Positions 16,667 to 25,814 of a stretch of 64,000 nt of DNA are shown one piece after another. The translations under genes were made by a program, and so were the position numbers. The stretch is from Clostridiales bacterium (GTDB taxonomy: Bacteria > Bacillota > Clostridia > Lachnospirales > Lachnospiraceae): contig JAGZHZ010000006.1 of the NCBI GenBank assembly GCA_018366495.1, forward strand, positions 49,925-113,924, given 5' to 3'. Each line of letters opens with the position of its first letter. Positions within the stretch are counted from its first letter, which is position 1. The notes beneath the pieces were generated by a model that saw nothing but the letters and a program-made list of their open reading frames with translations, had not been told where the DNA came from and did not search any database.

Positions 16667-17857
16667 ATGTCAAAACGTTATGCCGGTTTTCAAGAGGGAA
16701 ACCATGCAAATAATCAAAATGGTCAAAATTCATATAATCAGAATTTTTATCAAAACAATCAAAATTTTAACAACGGCTATCCGGGCGGAGGATATCCCCC
16801 ATACAATCAGCCGCCCCGTAAGGTAAAAAAGAAAAAGTCAAAGACACGCCGTATCGTTCTCTTTGTCCTTGAAGTTCTTGTTCTTCTGCTTCTGGCAGGA
16901 GGACTGTTCATCGGTGCAAAGTTCGGCAAATTAAATACAAAGTCTCTTGATACTTCAAATATTATTATCAATCCTGGAGTCTCTTCTAAAGATGGATCGT
17001 CCAACCTTTCCGGCTACAGAAATATTGCATTGTTCGGCGTCGATTCCCGAACGGGAGATCTGGAAAGCGGAACGAACAGCGACACGATCATGATTGCAAG
17101 CATCAACAATGACACAAAAGAAATCAAGCTTGTCTCCGTCTATCGTGATACTTATCTCGACACGACGCTTGGCTATTATACAAAAGCGACGGAAGTGTAT
17201 GGCGCCGGAGGTGCTCAGGCGGCTGTCAATATGCTGAATAAAAATCTCGATCTTGACATCGTTGATTATGTAACAGTTGATTTCAATGCTGTCGCCGCTG
17301 CCGTAGACGCAGTTGGAGGAATTGACCTTACAATTGAAGAAGATGAAGTGGGATTCCTAAATGATTATCTCGTGGAAACCTCTCAGGTACTCGGAATTGA
17401 TTCTTATGAAAATATTCCAGATCCGGGAACGTACCATGTAGACGGTCTTCATGCACTTGCATACTGCCGTATCCGCTATACAGACGGGAACGATTTCAAA
17501 CGTACAGAACGTCAGAGAACGGTACTGATGAAAGTAATGGAAGCCGCAAAATCAGCTGGTATCCTTCAGTTAAATGCTCTGATTGATGAACTGTTTCCTA
17601 TGGTTTATACCAGCTTATCTGCAACGGAAATTTTAGGTCTTGCCAAAGACGCTCTTTCCTATACGATCGGAGAGACAAAAGGATTTCCTTTTAATCTGGC
17701 AAACTATGATGCTGATAAATCGTATGTGGCTCCTGTCAATTTAGCAGAAAATGTATCAGAACTGCACGCTTTCTTATTTAACGATACGGATTATGTTCCT
17801 TCCGATACCGTTCAGGAAATCAGCAACAATATCATTTATGAGACAGGACTTCAATAA
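16667..17857 (+). CDS. LytR-CpsA-Psr (LCP) family wall-polymer transferase
   Basis: 396 residues. The cytoplasmic N-terminus (~1-60) is rich in Asn, Gln and Gly and ends in a basic RKVKKKKSKTRR patch. One membrane helix follows at about 64-84. The extracellular LCP domain runs from about residue 118 (NIALFGVDSRTG) through DTIMIASINNDTKEIKLVSVYRDTYL and VDAVGGIDLTI to CRIRYTDGNDFKRTERQR. The conserved Arg and Asp residues bind the polyprenyl pyrophosphate head. LCP enzymes attach teichoic acids or capsule to peptidoglycan. It is cotranscribed with the VanZ gene and ends at a bidirectional terminator facing rpoC. Confidence 0.93.
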   Translation: MSKRYAGFQEGNHANNQNGQNSYNQNFYQNNQNFNNGYPGGGYPPYNQPPRKVKKKKSKTRRIVLFVLEVLVLLLLAGGLFIGAKFGKLNTKSLDTSNIIINPGVSSKDGSSNLSGYRNIALFGVDSRTGDLESGTNSDTIMIASINNDTKEIKLVSVYRDTYLDTTLGYYTKATEVYGAGGAQAAVNMLNKNLDLDIVDYVTVDFNAVAAAVDAVGGIDLTIEEDEVGFLNDYLVETSQVLGIDSYENIPDPGTYHVDGLHALAYCRIRYTDGNDFKRTERQRTVLMKVMEAAKSAGILQLNALIDELFPMVYTSLSATEILGLAKDALSYTIGETKGFPFNLANYDADKSYVAPVNLAENVSELHAFLFNDTDYVPSDTVQEISNNIIYETGLQ

Positions 17858-17870
17858 ACTCTTTCATAAA

Positions 17871-17907
17871 AAAACCCTCATTCTGGATTTTCCAGTATGA
17901 GGGTTTT
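17871..17907. terminator. Bidirectional terminator between LCP gene and rpoC
   Basis: AAAACCCTCATTCTGGA (17871-17887) pairs with TCCAGTATGAGGGTTTT (17891-17907) around a 3-base loop. A and T tracts on both sides let it serve both convergent transcripts. Confidence 0.93.
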
Positions 17908-17914
17908 CTTTTAT

Positions 17915-20900
17915 TTATTCGTTATCTTCCTGAATCTGAATCAGTTCATCTGTTCCAGAATCCGGTGTATTTGCCGTCTCCTGTGACACTTCTAATTCAA
18001 CCAGTGCGTCATCTTCTTCGTCCATATTCTCTGCCTGAATCTTAACATTGCGGTATCTTTTCAGACCTGTTCCGGCAGGAATCAGTTTACCGATGATTAC
18101 GTTTTCTTTCAATCCGATCAGCGGATCCACTTTTCCTTTGATTGCAGCTTCTGTCAGAACTTTCGTTGTCTCCTGGAAGGAAGCAGCAGATAAGAAGGAG
18201 TTTGTTGCAAGAGAAGCTTTTGTGATACCAAGCATCACTTGTTTTCCTTCAGCAGGTTCTTTTCCCTGTGCAATCATTTCTGCATTGATATCTTCAAATT
18301 CCAGATTATCTACCATTGTTCCCGGAAGAAGATCGGTATCACCATTGTTTTCAACACGGATTTTCTTCAGCATCTGGCGAACAATCACTTCGATATGTTT
18401 ATCGTTGATTTCTACACCCTGCAGACGATATACACGCTGTACTTCCTGAATCATGTAATCCTGAACAGCACGCACACCTTTGATCTTTAAGATATCATGC
18501 GGATTTACACTACCTTCCGTCAGCTCATCGCCGGCATCCAGATACGTTCCATCCTGGATCTTAATTCTGGAACCGTACGGGATCAGATATGTCTTCATCT
18601 CTCCTGTCTCTTTGTTCACAACCTCGATCTCACGTTTCTTTTTCGTATCTTTGATTGTAGCAACACCTGCGATCTCAGTGATAATAGCAAGTCCTTTCGG
18701 TTTTCTTGCCTCAAAAAGCTCCTCGACACGAGGAAGACCTTGTGTGATATCGCCGCCGGCAACACCGCCCGTATGGAACGTACGCATTGTCAGCTGTGTA
18801 CCAGGCTCACCGATAGACTGTGCGGCAATAATTCCGACAGATTCTCCCACCTGTACCGGTTCTCCTGTTGCCAGGTTGGCGCCATAACATTTTGCGCAGA
18901 CACCGATATGAGATTTACATGTCAGAATTGTACGGATCTTGATCTTCTCAAATGGTTTTCCATCTTTATCCACACCATCCTGAATGATTCGTGCAGCACG
19001 TTTTGGAGTAATCATATGATTTGCTTTTACAATAACTTCTCCATTTTTATCACAGATCGTCTCGCAGGAGAATCGTCCTGTGATACGTTCCTGAAGACTT
19101 TCAATCTCTTCACGTCCGTCACGGAATGCTTTTACATACATTCCCGGAATCTCTTTTCCTTCGCAGCAATCGACTTCACGGATGATCAGTTCCTGAGATA
19201 CATCGACAAGACGTCTTGTCAGGTAACCTGAATCGGCTGTACGAAGCGCTGTATCAGACAGACCTTTACGAGCTCCATGCGCAGACATGAAGTATTCCAG
19301 TACGTCAAGACCTTCACGGAAGTTGGACTTGATAGGCAACTCGATTGTATGACCTGTTGTATCCGCCATCAATCCTCGCATACCAGCCAGCTGTTTGATC
19401 TGTTTATCAGAACCACGGGCTCCGGAATCAGCCATCATAAAGATGTTATTATATTTATCAAGTCCGTCCAGCAGCGCTTTTGTCAGAATATCGTCGGTAT
19501 TTTTCCATGTCTCGACAACTTCTTTGTAACGCTCTTCTTCTGTGATCAGACCTCGTTTGTAGTTTCTTGTGATTAAGTCTACAGTATCCTGTGCTTTCTT
19601 GATCAGTTCCGGTTTTTCAGGCGGAACCGTCATATCAGAAATGGATACGGTCATCGCAGCTCTTGTGGAATATTTGTATCCCATTGCCTTGATATCATCC
19701 AGAACCTCTGCTGTCTTTGTAGCGCCATGTGTGTTGATTACTTTCTCCAGAATCTGTTTCAGACCTTTTTTACCCACATGGAAATCTACTTCCAGTTTCA
19801 GCTCGTTTCCAGGAATGCTTCTGTCTACAAATCCTAAATCCTGCGGCAGGATTTCATTGAAAATAAATCTTCCCAGCGTAGATTCTACATTTCCTGTCAT
19901 CTTTGTGCCGTCAGCCATCACTTTGCTCATACGAACAGTAATTCTGGTCTGAAGTGTCAGCACTTTATTTTCATATGCGAGAATCGCTTCATTGACACTC
20001 TTGAAGAATTTGCCTTCTCCTTTTACTCCCGGTCTTTCCTGTGTCAGATAGTAGATACCAAGTACCATATCCTGAGAAGGAACGGCAACCGGACCTCCAT
20101 CGGAAGGTTTCAGCAGGTTGTTCGGAGATAACAGAAGGAAACGGCATTCTGCCTGTGCTTCCACAGAAAGCGGCAGATGAACAGCCATCTGGTCACCGTC
20201 AAAGTCTGCGTTGAACGCTGTACATACAAGCGGATGCAGTTTGATCGCCTTACCTTCAACCAGGATCGGCTCAAATGCCTGGATACCCAGTCTGTGAAGT
20301 GTAGGGGCACGGTTTAACATAACCGGATGTTCTTTGATAACTTCTTCCAGAACATCCCATACTTCCGGCTGAAGTTTTTCTACCATTTTCTTCGCATTTT
20401 TAATATTGTGAGAGGTACCGTTAGATACCAGTTCTTTCATTACGAATGGCTTAAACAGCTCAATCGCCATCTCTTTTGGAAGACCGCACTGATAAATCTT
20501 CAGTTCTGGTCCTACAACGATAACGGAACGTCCAGAATAGTCAACACGTTTTCCGAGCAGGTTCTGACGGAAACGACCGGATTTACCTTTTAACATATCG
20601 GACAGAGATTTCAGGGCGCGGTTTCCAGGTCCTGTCACCGGACGGCCACGGCGTCCATTATCAATCAGGGCATCAACTGCCTCCTGAAGCATTCTCTTTT
20701 CGTTTCTGACAATAATATCAGGCGCTCCTAATTCCAGAAGTCTTTTCAGACGATTGTTTCGGTTGATAATTCTTCTGTACAGATCATTTAAGTCGGATGT
20801 CGCAAAACGTCCTCCATCGAGCTGTACCATCGGGCGCAGATCCGGCGGAATTACAGGAATCACGGTCATAATCATCCATTCGGGTCTATTTCCTGATCCG

Positions 20901-21589
20901 CGGAATGCTTCGATTACTTCCAGTCTTTTGATAATTCTTGCACGTTTCTGACCAGTGGATTCTTTCAATCCCTTCTTTAATTCTACAGATTCTGCTTCCA
21001 GATCAATCGCTTCAAGCAATTCTTTGATTGCTTCTGCTCCCATTCCAACACGGAAAGTTGGTTTTCCATCCGGACCGCTGAATTTCTCACATGCTTCCTG
21101 ATATTCACGTTCTGTCAGAACCTGTTTGTACATCAGGTTGCTTTTTCCCTTATCCAGAACGATATAGTTTGCAAAGTAGAGTACTTTTTCCAGGACTCTA
21201 GGAGAAATATCGAGAATCAGTCCCATACGGGACGGAATTCCTTTAAAATACCAGATATGAGAGACCGGTGCTGCGAGTTCAATATGTCCCATACGCTCTC
21301 TTCGCACGCTGGATTTCGTAACCTCTACACCGCATCGGTCACAGATTACACCTTTATAGCGGATTTTTTTATATTTTCCGCAGTGACATTCCCAGTCCTT
21401 GCTCGGTCCAAAGATACGCTCGCAGAACAGTCCATCCTTTTCCGGTTTCAGAGTTCTATAATTAATGGTTTCCGGTTTCTTTACTTCTCCGTGTGACCAT
21501 TCTCTGATCTTTTCAGGAGAAGCAAGACCGATCTTAATGGAATCAAACGTCATCGGTTGATATGTTTCATTCGTTGTTGTTTCTGACAT
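17915..21589 (-). CDS. rpoC: DNA-directed RNA polymerase subunit beta'
   Basis: 1224 residues. Zinc site 1 is visible as CHCGKYKKIRYKGVICDRCG near residue 65. The active-site Mg motif NADFDGDQMAVHLPLS lies near residue 460. The bridge helix and trigger loop regions follow (AHGARKGLSDTALRTADSGYLTRRLVDVSQ; GEPGTQLTMRTFHTGG). Starts 59 bases after rpoB and shares its promoter. The end is only 7 bases from the terminator opposite the LCP gene. Confidence 0.98.
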   Translation of the reverse strand: MSETTTNETYQPMTFDSIKIGLASPEKIREWSHGEVKKPETINYRTLKPEKDGLFCERIFGPSKDWECHCGKYKKIRYKGVICDRCGVEVTKSSVRRERMGHIELAAPVSHIWYFKGIPSRMGLILDISPRVLEKVLYFANYIVLDKGKSNLMYKQVLTEREYQEACEKFSGPDGKPTFRVGMGAEAIKELLEAIDLEAESVELKKGLKESTGQKRARIIKRLEVIEAFRGSGNRPEWMIMTVIPVIPPDLRPMVQLDGGRFATSDLNDLYRRIINRNNRLKRLLELGAPDIIVRNEKRMLQEAVDALIDNGRRGRPVTGPGNRALKSLSDMLKGKSGRFRQNLLGKRVDYSGRSVIVVGPELKIYQCGLPKEMAIELFKPFVMKELVSNGTSHNIKNAKKMVEKLQPEVWDVLEEVIKEHPVMLNRAPTLHRLGIQAFEPILVEGKAIKLHPLVCTAFNADFDGDQMAVHLPLSVEAQAECRFLLLSPNNLLKPSDGGPVAVPSQDMVLGIYYLTQERPGVKGEGKFFKSVNEAILAYENKVLTLQTRITVRMSKVMADGTKMTGNVESTLGRFIFNEILPQDLGFVDRSIPGNELKLEVDFHVGKKGLKQILEKVINTHGATKTAEVLDDIKAMGYKYSTRAAMTVSISDMTVPPEKPELIKKAQDTVDLITRNYKRGLITEEERYKEVVETWKNTDDILTKALLDGLDKYNNIFMMADSGARGSDKQIKQLAGMRGLMADTTGHTIELPIKSNFREGLDVLEYFMSAHGARKGLSDTALRTADSGYLTRRLVDVSQELIIREVDCCEGKEIPGMYVKAFRDGREEIESLQERITGRFSCETICDKNGEVIVKANHMITPKRAARIIQDGVDKDGKPFEKIKIRTILTCKSHIGVCAKCYGANLATGEPVQVGESVGIIAAQSIGEPGTQLTMRTFHTGGVAGGDITQGLPRVEELFEARKPKGLAIITEIAGVATIKDTKKKREIEVVNKETGEMKTYLIPYGSRIKIQDGTYLDAGDELTEGSVNPHDILKIKGVRAVQDYMIQEVQRVYRLQGVEINDKHIEVIVRQMLKKIRVENNGDTDLLPGTMVDNLEFEDINAEMIAQGKEPAEGKQVMLGITKASLATNSFLSAASFQETTKVLTEAAIKGKVDPLIGLKENVIIGKLIPAGTGLKRYRNVKIQAENMDEEDDALVELEVSQETANTPDSGTDELIQIQEDNE

Positions 21590-21648
21590 TTATGGTACTC
21601 CTTTCCATAATAACTGTCTTGATTCGTGAACTGCTGTATTTCCAAATT

Positions 21649-24600
21649 CTATTCTTCGTCGCTGCTTCCTAAAATCTTGCTGGCGAAGGAATCAGCATCG
21701 TCATCTGCATCCACAGAATAGTCATCCTCTTCAATATTGACATAGTCTTCTCCGTCATATTCCTGCTTGCTGTAGCCATGACGTGAGAATTCATTTTCGT
21801 CCTGATATCCGTCATTTCCTTCCATTGTTGCACGGATATCTGCATCGCTGTAGTCAACAGTCTCCATGATCTCCACTTCTGTCTGATCATCTTTGAGTAC
21901 TTTGACATCCAGTCCAAGTGACTGAAGTTCTTTCAGCAATACCTTAAATGATTCAGGAATACCAGGTTCAGAGATATTTTCTCCTTTGATGATTGCCTCG
22001 TATGTCTTCACACGTCCGACAACATCATCCGATTTTACGGTCAGAATCTCCTGAAGTGTATAGGATGCACCGTAAGCTTCCAGTGCCCATACCTCCATCT
22101 CTCCGAAACGCTGTCCTCCGAACTGCGCTTTACCGCCCAATGGCTGCTGTGTTACTAAGGAGTAAGGACCTGTAGAACGCGCATGGATCTTATCATCAAC
22201 AAGGTGATGCAGTTTCAGATAGTGCATGTGTCCGATTGTTACCGGGCTGTCAAAATATTCTCCCGTTCTTCCGTCACGGAGTCTTACTTTTCCGTCTCTT
22301 GAAAGCGGTACGCCTTTCCAGAGCGCTCTGTGATCTCTGTTTTCATACAGATAATCCATAACCTCAGGAAGCAGTTCCTCTTCATGTTTTGCCTTAAATT
22401 CATCCCACTCCAGATTGACATAATCATTTGCCAGATCCAGTGTATCCATGATATCGATCTCGTTTGCACCGTCAAAGACAGGAGTTGAGATATTAAATCC
22501 AAGCGCTTTCGCTGCCAGACTTAAGTGGATCTCCAATACCTGTCCGATATTCATACGGGAAGGCACACCAAGCGGGTTCAGCACGATATCAAGCGGACGT
22601 CCGTTTGGCAGGAATGGCATATCTTCTACAGGAAGTACACGGGAGACAACACCCTTGTTTCCATGACGTCCAGCCATCTTATCTCCCACAGAGATCTTTC
22701 TCTTCTGAGCGATATAGATACGGACTGCCTGATTCACTCCAGGTGATAATTCATCTCCATTTTCTCTTGTGAACACTTTTGCATCAACAACGATACCATA
22801 CTCTCCGTGAGGTACTTTTAGGGAAGTATCACGAACTTCTCTTGCCTTTTCGCCAAAGATTGCTCTGAGCAGTCTCTCTTCTGCTGTCAGCTCTGTCTCT
22901 CCCTTTGGAGTTACTTTTCCGACAAGGATATCTCCTGCACGTACTTCTGCACCGATGCGGATAATTCCACGGTCATCCAGATCTTTCAGTGCATCGTCAC
23001 CGACACCCGGAACGTCTCTTGTGATCTCTTCCGGTCCTAATTTTGTATCTCTTGCCTCTGCTTCATATTCTTCAATATGGACAGAAGTATAGACATCATC
23101 CATGACAAGTCTTTCACTCAGAAGAACAGCATCCTCGTAGTTATATCCTTCCCATGTCATAAATCCGATCAGAGGGTTTTTACCAAGAGCGATCTCTCCG
23201 TTTGAAGTGGAAGGACCGTCTGCGATAACCTGGCCCGCTTCCACATGGTCGCCTTTAAATACGATGGATCTCTGGTTGTAGCAGTTACTCTGGTTACTTC
23301 TTGCAAATTTAGTCAGATGATATTCATCCTTCGTTCCGTCATCATTTTTCATGATGATCACTTTGGAAGTGGAGTACTCGATTGTACCAGATTTCTTTGC
23401 TACGATGCAGACACCGGAGTCAACTGCTGCCTTTGTCTCAATACCTGTGCCGACAACAGGAGCTTCTGTCGTCAGAAGAGGAACGGCCTGTCTCTGCATG
23501 TTAGATCCCATCAGAGCTCGGTTGGCATCATCGTTTTCCAGGAAAGGAATCAGCGCTGTAGCGACAGAGAATACCATCTTAGGAGATACGTCCATGTAGT
23601 CAAACATGGTGCGTTCATATTCCTGTGTCTCTTCGCGGTAACGTCCGGATACGTTTTTATGCAGGAAATGACCTTCTTCATCGAGAGGCTCATTCGCCTG
23701 CGCTACATGGTAATTATCTTCCACATCCGCTGTCATATATTCTACTTCATCCGTAACACGCGGATTTTTCGGGTCTGTCTTATCAATTTTACGGTATGGA
23801 GCTTCAATAAATCCATACTCATTAATTCTTGCGTATGTCGCAAGGGAGTTGATCAATCCGATGTTCGGACCTTCAGGCGTCTCGATCGGACACATTCTTC
23901 CATAGTGAGAATAGTGAACATCTCGCACCTCGAATCCTGCTCTGTCTCGTGACAGACCGCCAGGTCCAAGTGCGGAGAGACGTCTCTTATGTGTCAGCTC
24001 TCCAAGCGGGTTGTTCTGATCCATAAACTGTGACAGCTGGGAAGAACCAAAGAATTCTTTCACAGCAGCTGTGACTGGTTTGATATTGATCAGAGACTGT
24101 GGTGAGATACCGTCCATATCCTGTGTTGTCATTCTTTCACGTACAACACGTTCCAGTCTGGACAGACCAATACGGTACTGATTCTGAAGCAGCTCGCCTA
24201 CGGCTCTGATTCGTCTGTTGCCCAGATGGTCGATATCATCATCATTTCCGATGCCATATTCCAGATGAATATTGTAGTTGATGGAAGCGATGATATCTTC
24301 TTTTGTGATATGTTTCGGCACAAGCTCATGGCTGTTCTTTTTCAGAGCATCCTTGAGATCATCTATGTTTTCATTTTCTTCTAAAATCTTCTCTAAAACC
24401 GGATAGTATACAACATCCTCAGCGATGCCTAAGTCTTTCAGCTCCGCTCTGCTCAGATCCACATAGTGCATCGGATCAACCATCATATTGGAGATGACCT
24501 TTGTATTGCACGTCTCTGTCTGAATCCAGACAAAAGGAACTGCTGCGTTCTGAATCTCATCGGCAAGTTCGCGGGATACTTCTGTGCCAGCCTCTGCCAA

Positions 24601-25518
24601 GATCTCCCCTGTAGTCATATCAACGACGTCCTCAGCAAGAACATGACCGGCAATTCTGTTTCTCAGTTTTAATTTCTTATTAAATTTATAACGTCCAACT
24701 TTTGCCAGATCGTATCTTCTTGGATCGAAGAACATACTGGTAATCAAGCTTTCTGCACTGTCTACGGCAAGCGGCTCGCCCGGACGGATCTTCTTGTATA
24801 ATTCCAAAAGCCCTTCCTGATAGCTCGTAGCGGTATCTTTTGCCAAGCTCGCCAAAATCTTCGGTTCTTCACCGAACAATTCTATAATTTCTGCATTTGT
24901 ACCGATTCCCAGGGCACGAATTAAAACAGTGATCGGAACTTTTCTTGTTCTGTCCACACGAACACTGAAAACATCGTAAGAGTCTGTCTCATATTCCAGC
25001 CATGCACCACGGTTTGGAATTACTGTAGAAGAAAATAATTTTTTTCCTAATTTATCATGTGAAATCGCATAATAAATACCTGGAGAACGTACCAGCTGAC
25101 TGACGATAACTCGCTCAGCTCCGTTAATCACAAATGTACCCGTTACTGTCATAATCGGAAGATCACCCATGAAAATTTCATGTTCGTAAATCTTATCCTC
25201 TTCTTTATTATGAAGTTTTACTTTAACCTTTAAAGGTGCAGCGTACGTTGCATCTCTCTCTTTACACTCTTCAATGGAGTATTTCACATCGTCCTCGCAC
25301 AATGTAAAGTCCACAAATTCCAAACTTAATTTTCCACTATAGTCAACAATTGGAGAAATGTCGTCAAAAACTTCTTTCAGCCCCTCATCCAGGAACCATT
25401 GATACGAATCCCTTTGCACCTCAATCAAGTTAGGCATTTCGAGAACTTCTTTTTGTTTCGAATAACTCATACGCAGGCTTCTGCCATTTGTTATAGGACG
25501 TATCCTGTTTTTCTTCAT
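21649..25518 (-). CDS. rpoB: DNA-directed RNA polymerase subunit beta
   Basis: About 1289 residues from the ATG at 25518 (MKKNRIRPITNGRSLRMSYS) with AGGGGTGAAA upstream. Upstream in-frame ATGs up to 25632 would start within or ahead of the promoter -10 and are unlikely. The rifampicin region reads SQLSQFMDQNNPLGELTHKRR, then LSALGPGGL, the susceptible form. Other landmarks are GRMCPIETPEGPNIGLI and the C-terminal MEVWALEAYGA. A ~70-residue acidic tail ends the protein. The gene has its own promoter at 25623-25651, separate from rplJL. Confidence 0.98.
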   Translation of the reverse strand: MKKNRIRPITNGRSLRMSYSKQKEVLEMPNLIEVQRDSYQWFLDEGLKEVFDDISPIVDYSGKLSLEFVDFTLCEDDVKYSIEECKERDATYAAPLKVKVKLHNKEEDKIYEHEIFMGDLPIMTVTGTFVINGAERVIVSQLVRSPGIYYAISHDKLGKKLFSSTVIPNRGAWLEYETDSYDVFSVRVDRTRKVPITVLIRALGIGTNAEIIELFGEEPKILASLAKDTATSYQEGLLELYKKIRPGEPLAVDSAESLITSMFFDPRRYDLAKVGRYKFNKKLKLRNRIAGHVLAEDVVDMTTGEILAEAGTEVSRELADEIQNAAVPFVWIQTETCNTKVISNMMVDPMHYVDLSRAELKDLGIAEDVVYYPVLEKILEENENIDDLKDALKKNSHELVPKHITKEDIIASINYNIHLEYGIGNDDDIDHLGNRRIRAVGELLQNQYRIGLSRLERVVRERMTTQDMDGISPQSLINIKPVTAAVKEFFGSSQLSQFMDQNNPLGELTHKRRLSALGPGGLSRDRAGFEVRDVHYSHYGRMCPIETPEGPNIGLINSLATYARINEYGFIEAPYRKIDKTDPKNPRVTDEVEYMTADVEDNYHVAQANEPLDEEGHFLHKNVSGRYREETQEYERTMFDYMDVSPKMVFSVATALIPFLENDDANRALMGSNMQRQAVPLLTTEAPVVGTGIETKAAVDSGVCIVAKKSGTIEYSTSKVIIMKNDDGTKDEYHLTKFARSNQSNCYNQRSIVFKGDHVEAGQVIADGPSTSNGEIALGKNPLIGFMTWEGYNYEDAVLLSERLVMDDVYTSVHIEEYEAEARDTKLGPEEITRDVPGVGDDALKDLDDRGIIRIGAEVRAGDILVGKVTPKGETELTAEERLLRAIFGEKAREVRDTSLKVPHGEYGIVVDAKVFTRENGDELSPGVNQAVRIYIAQKRKISVGDKMAGRHGNKGVVSRVLPVEDMPFLPNGRPLDIVLNPLGVPSRMNIGQVLEIHLSLAAKALGFNISTPVFDGANEIDIMDTLDLANDYVNLEWDEFKAKHEEELLPEVMDYLYENRDHRALWKGVPLSRDGKVRLRDGRTGEYFDSPVTIGHMHYLKLHHLVDDKIHARSTGPYSLVTQQPLGGKAQFGGQRFGEMEVWALEAYGASYTLQEILTVKSDDVVGRVKTYEAIIKGENISEPGIPESFKVLLKELQSLGLDVKVLKDDQTEVEIMETVDYSDADIRATMEGNDGYQDENEFSRHGYSKQEYDGEDYVNIEEDDYSVDADDDADSFASKILGSSDEE

Positions 25519-25622
25519 TGATGTTTCACCCCTGTTCTTTCTATCTAAAATGCAGTTTTCTTCGTTCACTTTTGGGCATAGTTGTGCCTTAGGGCGCACT
25601 CTTGCACAATAGTGCATTTTCC

Positions 25623-25651
25623 ATGCTATCACAATTTTTTGAGAATGTCAA
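25623..25651 (-). promoter_or_regulatory. Promoter of rpoBC
   Basis: On the minus strand TTGACA (25651-25646), a 17-base spacer and TAGCAT (25628-25623). It gives a leader of about 100 bases before the rpoB ATG at 25518. Its presence means rpoBC does not depend on read-through from rplJL. Confidence 0.75.
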
Positions 25652-25757
25652 TCTCTTTTTTCTACCTTTTTATTTCTTTTTTTCCATTGCTGAATATTGT
25701 GAACTCCCCATAAGCTAAAGCGAATGGGATTTTCGGGAAGTAACTTTAAAAATCAGA

Positions 25758-25804
25758 CAGAGAGTGCTTCAAAAAGGAAAACCTTTTCTTTTTTGCACTC
25801 TCTG
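25758..25804 (-). terminator. Hairpin after the SGNH hydrolase gene
   Basis: A 10-bp perfect stem, CAGAGAGTGC (25758-25767) with GCACTCTCTG (25795-25804), with AAAAAG/CTTTTT-type pairing inside. It follows the stop of the SGNH gene by about 10 bases and separates it from rpoB. The trailing T tract is short. Confidence 0.7.
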
Positions 25805-25814
25805 ATCTATTGTT

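Noticed and set aside
18497..19231. 244-codon open frame on the plus strand
   Set aside because: It lies wholly antisense to rpoC, has no ribosome site, and its Cys/Phe-rich translation is a shadow of the rpoC codons.
23245..23952. 235-codon open frame on the plus strand
   Set aside because: Antisense to rpoB, no start signals, no recognisable domain.
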